The notes under the pieces are model-generated. The model made no database searches, was not told the DNA's origin, and saw only the letters and a program-made list of their open reading frames with translations. From NCBI GenBank assembly GCA_013407085.1, contig JACCGJ010016511.1:1-64000 (forward strand): a stretch of DNA of 64,000 nucleotides. Direction: 5' to 3'. The translations under genes were made by a program, and so were the position numbers. Positions 58,380-64,000 of this stretch are shown piece after piece (within the stretch, counting starts at the first letter, position 1; every line of letters begins with the position of its first letter). The DNA is from Atriophallophorus winterbourni. Lineage: Eukaryota; Platyhelminthes; Trematoda; Plagiorchiida; Microphallidae.

Positions 58380-60600
58380 CGTAGGGCATAGAAAGATAGC
58401 CTTCGAACTGTGTAGTCACATGATCAGTCCAGTTGAGACTTTGTGATAACGTAACGCCAAGTTATTTGAAACAAGTGCTTCTGCTGAACTCAGAGCCAGT
58501 AAGGAAACCGGAAGAATTCCTTGAAGCAGGGTTCGATGTCGCTGACTAACCAAGTTTGAGAAAATTACCTCCTTACATTTTGTGGATTTAACGATAAGCC
58601 GAGTAAGGATGACCACTGGCCAATGGTATTGCTCATAGATTCTGATACAGGAGGGTCAGCACGTCTATGGTGGTCAAAAATAACGGCAACGTCGTCGACG
58701 TAGTTGAGAGTGATGGTGAAATGAAAGAAGATCATAAATATAAACAGATAAATAGGAGAAAGAAAGATTCGCGTCCTGTGGGACACCACGAGGAATGAAG
58801 ATTGAACGCGAGAATTTGCCATTCACGACCGAATATTGTACACGGCTTTTAAAGTAGGATGAAGTATGTTCACAGGGACTTCACAGTCAGAAAGGTTTTG
58901 AAACAAAGAATTCCTGATAACAATTTCGAAAGCGTTGGTGTTATCAATTCAAAAAAACAGGCACGGCTTTCAATTTCGAATCAACTGAATGGGACATGTG
59001 GTCCGTTAGCACAGCAGTTCTGTCAACCGTCGGACGATTTTTCCAGTCTGCAAACTGATGAGAATCTTTTAGTAGTCAGCTCAAAACCATGTGTCGGAGA
59101 ACAATACATTTAATTACTTTGAGGAATTGCGGCTTACAAGCGATGGGACGGTACTTCCCAGAATCATTTTTGGGAATCGGGTTTATGCGTACCGGTTTCC
59201 AACAGTCAGATATTATAGATTTCTCCATGCATCTATTTTTAATCGATGAGATAGGCAAAGAAACTTAACGTGCGCATTCTTTTAGTAAAATAAGGGAAAG
59301 ATTGTCAGGCCCAGCAGCCTTTGAGTGGGATATAGTGGAAAGAGCGCACAAGACTTCCAATATGTAAGCGTACGGCTAAATATGCATTTAGATAAGCATG
59401 AGATCCCAGTCTCAGATTATGGGCAAGCGCTAAACACTCTACTAGCCTGAACCTGTGTTGATGTGTCAACATTGAATTTAACCGAAACCAGAAACTTAGA
59501 AAGAGGCACGAATTCTTCGGCGAGCTCTCAGTTTTTGCTCATTACCAGCGACAAGCAAGAAAGCACAGCATTGTTTGTATATGAATGCTTGACAGCGTCA
59601 GTGGCATGTTGAATTTATCATGGGACATCCTTTGGTGAGCTTTCCCCGCCCGGTATGCAATCAATGTGAAAATATTAAACATTCCGGATTTCTGATCAAT
59701 TTAATTCTGACCTTTGTTTCCATGTAACACGAATGTTTGTCCTGCTTACTCTTGAAAATTGAGCGCAGCTGAGACTCAAAGGTCAGGTAATTAACACCGT
59801 TCTCAGTGGAATGAAACGGTAATGATGATGCACCACCAGGAGACACCGTGCTAAGCAACCACAGTGAATCTTCTCTTGTCTTCCAGTTTATCCTTGGTGC
59901 ATTCGTGACATATGCGTAGTACAAACGAACAGGTCACGGTGGCACATTTAGGAAATTCGGCTTCAATAGCATTCCCAATCATTCTCAAGTGTAAAATAGG
60001 TACTAGGTACAAACAATGGTCAGAAACATAGGTGTGTGAGCGTAAAACCTGAATCACTTCATGCTGTATAACCGGCGATAAGCACTGGCCCCTATGATCC
60101 CTGGCGGGCTTAAAATGGAAGCCGTTTTTTGTCATCTGTTCATACAGTGAACTTCATGTGACGAAAATATAAGATTCATAATACTAATCGATGCCCATCC
60201 TTGCTTGTTTCTGATAAGACTGGATAGCCCTAAACTTGTTGTTGATTGAGAGTTCTTGAAATAAGTGTATTTCAAATGCTGCTCAATGGATGAGGTAAAA
60301 TTAACACATAATTGTGTCTCTGTTGTAGGCGTGAACTGACCCGAGGGCTGTACGGAAGTATCATCTATCCTCTAGACTATCAAAAAATGACATACATTGT
60401 GCTTCCACCGACATAGTTGAACAATTTTGTATAAACATCGGGGACGCTAAACTACTTCTGGATTTTGAAAGATGGCCTAAACTGACTTCGACGAAGTAAT
60501 GTCTTGCTGCCAGTGCGGCATATATCACCGCTTCCAAAGGTGCTAGCACCGCGAATGCTGGTCTGATTTTAGCGATCCTCTTCAAGCTCACTCCCAGCGG
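58380..60600 (-). pseudogene. non-LTR retrotransposon of a different clade, decayed
   Basis: In minus-strand order the pieces are: SFFDSLEDR (60370), NAPRINWKTREDSLWLLSTV with GGASSLPFHSTENGVNYLTF (59900-59700), KAAGPDNLSLILLKECA (about 59310), ISDCWKPVRINPIPKNDSGK with YRPIACKPQFLKVIKC (59220-59090), a degraded GVPQ block (VVSHRTRIFLSPIYLFI, 58790), TLNYVDDVAVIFDHH (58700) and LGVTLSQSLNWTDHV (58440). YVDDV is the catalytic RT box. The order is that of a Jockey-like LINE, but the sequence differs from the CR1 copies here. Frames change many times. The part before 60140 is less certain. Confidence 0.72.
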
Positions 60601-60853
60601 TCATGAAGTTTTTAGGTAGTAAGTAAGACTGTGTACGATAAAATTTTGCAGTTCTCGTGGGTAATATCCAGAGATTACCTTAATAATACGCCACACACTA
60701 TTAGTGTTCCGAATGTCTCCAGCGTAACGGTAGTATGAATTTTAACCTCGTAAATATAAGTTTTAAGTGGAATAGAGGAGTTTTTAAAAAGTGTGCTGAT
60801 GCGTTGCACAAAACGTTAAACTGACATTTTAATGAGCTATTTAGCTAATAAGG

Positions 60854-60929
60854 GCAGCGGTCGCTTAGACGACGTAGCACGTGTGCCTTATTATCGAAGG
60901 GGCCATGGTTTTAATTCCATCGAGGCTGC
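60854..60929 (+). other. tRNA-like 76-mer (tRNA pseudogene or tRNA-derived SINE head)
   Basis: A 5' GCAGC pairs with GCTGC at the 3' end (5 of 7 acceptor pairs). TCGCTTAGACG resembles the A box. CCTT and AAGG enclose a 7-nt loop with T at position 33. GGTTTTAATTCC resembles a B box with one extra base. The total length of 76 nt is exactly that of a tRNA. Two acceptor mismatches and the damaged T arm make a functional tRNA unlikely. Confidence 0.45.
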
Positions 60930-61149
60930 ACGTTTCGGGGAAAAAGTTCTTGCACCAAATTAGCAACGACACCTGCTCTACATTAGTCGAAAAAGTGACT
61001 GCGACAGCTTAATAGTGGCCAATGAGTGACATCGCACATACACCACCGAGAAAAACTAGCTGAGAGACGCAGTTCCGGCATTCAAGTAATGGTCACGTTT
61101 GCAGTCATACATTTCTTGTCCTCCATATACTATATGTGAGGAATAAACT

Positions 61150-61560
61150 GCCTTTTAATTTCCTAAAATGCAAGGAGCTTCAAATTGATAAGCCATTCTA
61201 ATCCACATATCACTTTGTGCTGTACCTAGTTTGAAAGGGATCTTGGAGTCAGAGTATGCGGTAGCCTAAATAACTTCATGCATTGTGAGATTGTGTACAT
61301 GCGTGCTTTCGGGATTTACGGTACGCTTGGACGGATTATCAGATACTTTAAGCCTGGAACTTTGCTCACGATGATGAAAACACACATACCCCGCATATAA
61401 AGCTTGGACTTTATGGCACTAAGGAGGATATTCTACTGCTTGATAGAATATAACATCGTGTAACAACATTCATCAGTGTTATCGAAAAATTAAGGTACTT
61501 GGAACGAATGCAACGGTTGTGACTCGCCACCCAGCTTCATATAAATGTTCGGAATAATGT
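61150..61560 (+). pseudogene. CR1-like LINE, thumb region
   Basis: ERDLGVRVCGSLNNFMHCEI, then VYMRAFGIYGTLGRIIRYFK and TLLTMMKTHIPRI match RKDLGVWISGNLKSTAHCQN, RANRLLGIFRRIFG and TLPRIMKVYLRPT of the long copy. KELQI before it matches the KCKMLHLG block. Decays beyond 61500. Confidence 0.7.
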
Positions 61561-61644
61561 GATATTTTCAGACAACATATTGTGGAGGCATGACATGCAT
61601 TAACGATGAGTGATACTCACGAGCTTTTGGATGATATGCAGAAC

Positions 61645-62093
61645 TCAACACGCCTGCACAACACACGAGCAGTAAGCGCCGAAAATACCGACGACCACAA
61701 TTTCGAACTAGTAATATTTCGGGTTTCGGAATGATTGCATTATAACGGTTCGAACAACAACATATTCGGTAGTATGGAAAGATGGGCAACATCAGTCGCA
61801 ATCGAACGATGTGCAATTCGTCTAAGTCGGTCAAACCAGCCCTGCGTGAAGAGGGCTTCAATTCGACCGGTTGCCATGAAATTAGTTGACAAATCAAATC
61901 GAATTGACAACCGGGGCAGGCATGTTTGAAGATCAGTGGTGTGGTTGTCTGTTTTGTCTATATAAGAAAGGCGTGTTTTGAAACTAGTCTTGTGCGTAAT
62001 AAACGCCATTGACCAATCGGCTTCTCTTATGTTGTGGGATTCTTGGGCGAACACAATTAGTGGCTGACCTCAGAGATGAATCGATACACGATC
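61645..62093 (+). repeat. LTR-like segment with TATA box, AATAAA and possible primer site
   Basis: Homologous to 9390-9790. TATATAAG (61959-61966) lies 39 bp before AATAAA (61998-62003), as in the U3/R region of an LTR. The block GTTGTGGGATTCTTGGGCGA is followed at 62061 by TGGCTGACCTCAGAG, which begins TGG as a primer-binding site should. No gag or pol follows. The left boundary is uncertain. Alternatively it is an unclassified non-coding repeat. Confidence 0.5.
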
Positions 62094-62220
62094 GATATGT
62101 ATGTTTAAGTGGCTGTTAAACGCGGGGCTCTACGTGCTTAATGTTGGACCGATGAAACTGAAATGTGATAATGGGCCAGATGTTGGTCAGCTGCCAATTG
62201 TTGACCTGACTCAATCGTTT
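62094..62220 (+). repeat. 127-bp direct repeat, copy A (leader sequence)
   Basis: Starts GATATGTATGTTTAAG and ends GACCTGACTCAATCGTTT. Nearly identical to 62622-62748. A diverged relative is at about 9806-9870. In copy A it continues the LTR-like segment as a leader. Confidence 0.9.
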
Positions 62221-62621
62221 CCGGCTTCTCTGCCCCCCCTCGCGACAATATTATATACGCAAAACCACCCGTTAAATAATTATTCAAATACCATGACTCG
62301 TGACGTACACGTAGCCGCCCAGCAAGTTTACGAATTCCCCATTACCACCACGCCGGTCGCCGTTAATATTAATCCGTACTTATCTGTTTCCTTTGAAATG
62401 TGCTCCGTGCAACTACTGTTATCACTCTCAGGGTCGAGACGTTCATTCATTTGTTGCAAAATGACCTAACTGCACCTATGTAGCAACTCATAATGAGTAT
62501 GTAACTCAACCATACGTGACATAACATGGAATCATTGAGGTTGATTATGCATTATTTCTTTTCCATGAGCGAATATTTAAAATTCTACGGTAATTGTGAA
62601 GCTAAATGCTTTGTCACTATT
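62221..62621. other. sequence between the two direct repeats
   Basis: A plus frame (ending 62469) crosses it with no recognised domain. The rest is AT-rich and unassigned. Confidence 0.3.
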
Positions 62622-62748
62622 GATGTGTATGTTTAAGTCGCTGTGAAACGCGGGGCACTGCGTGCTTAATGTTGGACCGATGAAACTGAAATGTGATAAT
62701 GGGCCAGATGTTGGCCAACTGCCAATTGTTGACCTGACTCAATCGTTT
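62622..62748 (+). repeat. 127-bp direct repeat, copy B
   Basis: Starts GATGTGTATGTTTAAG, with only a few differences from copy A. It is followed at once by an R1 fragment and then RTE sequence, so its flank is unlike that of copy A. Confidence 0.9.
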
Positions 62749-62761
62749 GAATATGAATCTA

Positions 62762-62805
62762 GTCAAATCTTACTGTCTCCAGCTGATGACGACAAACAGC
62801 CAGAA
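62762..62805 (+). repeat. R1 fragment fused to RTE
   Basis: ATCTTACTGTCTCCAGCTGA and GACGACAAACAGCCAGAAA equal the forward R1 core at 5000-5038. The match ends about where the RTE reading frame begins. Confidence 0.75.
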
Positions 62806-63765
62806 ATCGATAGCGTTCACCGACCAGTGCTATGGAAAATCCTCCGCCATTATGGTATACCATCAAAGATAGTAAATCTCATAAAAACCTTTTATGAGAA
62901 GTTTGAATGCCAAGTCGCTCACAATGGAATGCTCACTGAGAAGTTTGAGGTTCGTACGGGAGTGAGGCAAGGATGTATCCTCTCACCGATACTCTTCTCC
63001 CTAACAATAGACTGGATTATGAGACAGGTGACCGATGGCAGGGCAGCAGGAATTCCATGGACCCCAGCGGGACCGCTAGAAGACCTGGACTATGCGGATG
63101 ATGTTGCCCTCTTGGCGTGCAAGATTAGTGACATCCAGAGCAATAGCGATCGACTATCCGAAATTGGCAAGACGGTGGGTTTAGAAATTAACTCTGGCAA
63201 ATCGGAGGTAATGCGGAAGAATGTTCCGAAGCAACCACCAGTGTTCGTGGACGGTCAACCGCTCAGTGAGGTTACAGATACAGTCTACCTTGGGAGCAAA
63301 CTGACTGTAAATGGTGACTGTGAAGATGAGGTCAGGAGAAGGATCGGGAAGGCGAACCAAGCATTCTGCATGCTGAATTCCATTGAGCGCAGAATGAACG
63401 TGTTTCAAACTAAGTGCTTGAGAAGGATTCTACGAATTTTTTAGCCACACACCATTTCGAATGAAGAGCTCCTGAGAAAAACTGGTCTGGAGGTGGTATC
63501 TACCGTAGTCAAAAGACGACGGTGGAGATGGTTCGGCCATGTCTGCAGGATGGATCCCAGTTCGCATACGAAGGTAGCCATTCACTGGCGTCCGCAAGGT
63601 AAACGAAAAAGGGGACGGCCCAAGGAAACTTGGCGCAGAACGTTGGAACGCGAACTACATGCACAAGGATTCACGGTGCAGACGGCAACGGAAGCAGCGG
63701 CAGACCGGAACCACTGGCGTGAAGTTGTCTTCGCCTCATGTGCCACCCGGCACGGAGAGGACTGA
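62806..63765 (+). pseudogene. RTE-type LINE reverse transcriptase, 5' truncated, near-intact
   Basis: From DSVHRPVLWKILRHYGIP the frame runs through GVRQGCILSPILFSLTIDW, DLDYADDVALLACKISDIQS (active-site YADD), KTVGLEINSGKSEVM, DTVYLGSKLTVNGDCEDEVR and RRIGKANQAF to a stop at 63442-63444. A frameshift puts the C-terminal ISNEELLRKTGLEVVS, RRWRWFGHVCRMDPSSHT and GKRKRGRPKETWRRTLEREL in another frame, ending RHGED at 63765. The 3' tail starts CTGAGTGACTGAGTG. The endonuclease and RT palm start are missing. Sequence decay is low, so this is one of the younger LINE copies here. Confidence 0.92.
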
Positions 63766-63789
63766 GTGACTGAGTGTTTAAGTGCATGG

Positions 63790-64000
63790 GATCTGAGCAC
63801 CGAAACACTGAATCTAGTCTGTTCAACAATTTGGATGAAATAACAATTGTTCTCCCGAAAGGTAAATTAGTTTGATTGGTAAATATGCTGAAAGATGCTA
63901 CCCATCGAGCTGAAATTATACCTTAGCGTGGTGTGATAGTTTTTGTAACTCCTTGACCCATTAAACTTTACGGGATAGGCAGCGACGTGTCCACGCCTAC
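63790..64000. other. right edge, nothing identified
   Basis: No gene, RNA or repeat is recognised in the last 210 bp. Confidence 0.3.

Overview
The window looks like part of a flatworm nuclear genome, most likely a trematode. It is AT-rich, with short conserved exons scattered among very abundant decayed non-LTR retrotransposons. Two host genes can be read, both on the + strand. The species cannot be fixed from the sequence alone.

Layout. (1) At the left edge are the last three coding exons of RNA polymerase II subunit RPB7 (421-492, 2160-2193, 5265-5278). Their introns are packed with repeat debris, including an RTE endonuclease fragment and a fold-back repeat here called R1. (2) 5.7-37.1 kb is gene-poor. 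It holds an apparently intact pogo/Tigger-type DNA transposon (10986-12826) with a full transposase ORF, many truncated CR1-like and other LINE pieces on both strands, and a 273-bp (GTAG)n microsatellite. (3) 37.1-42.0 kb holds a complete SLC2A/GLUT facilitative sugar transporter in six exons. Two separate promoter-like regions (about 37.2 and 38.4 kb) would give two different N-termini. (4) 43.05-43.69 kb is a tandem cluster of R1. (5) 45-57.5 kb is a block of CR1-clade LINEs, including one nearly complete element (51278-55453) with a second truncated copy joined directly behind it. (6) 58.4-63.8 kb is a mosaic of a minus-strand LINE, a tRNA-like 76-mer, another CR1 remnant, an LTR-like segment, a 127-bp direct repeat, an R1 fragment and an RTE reverse transcriptase.

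Function. RPB7 is a core transcription subunit and the transporter would move hexose across a membrane; nothing suggests they work together. Everything else is mobile or derived from mobile elements. The most unusual signals are the R1 family, which recurs as fold-backs and contains a hammerhead-ribozyme-like core; the double promoter and first-exon arrangement of the transporter; and the intact pogo element.
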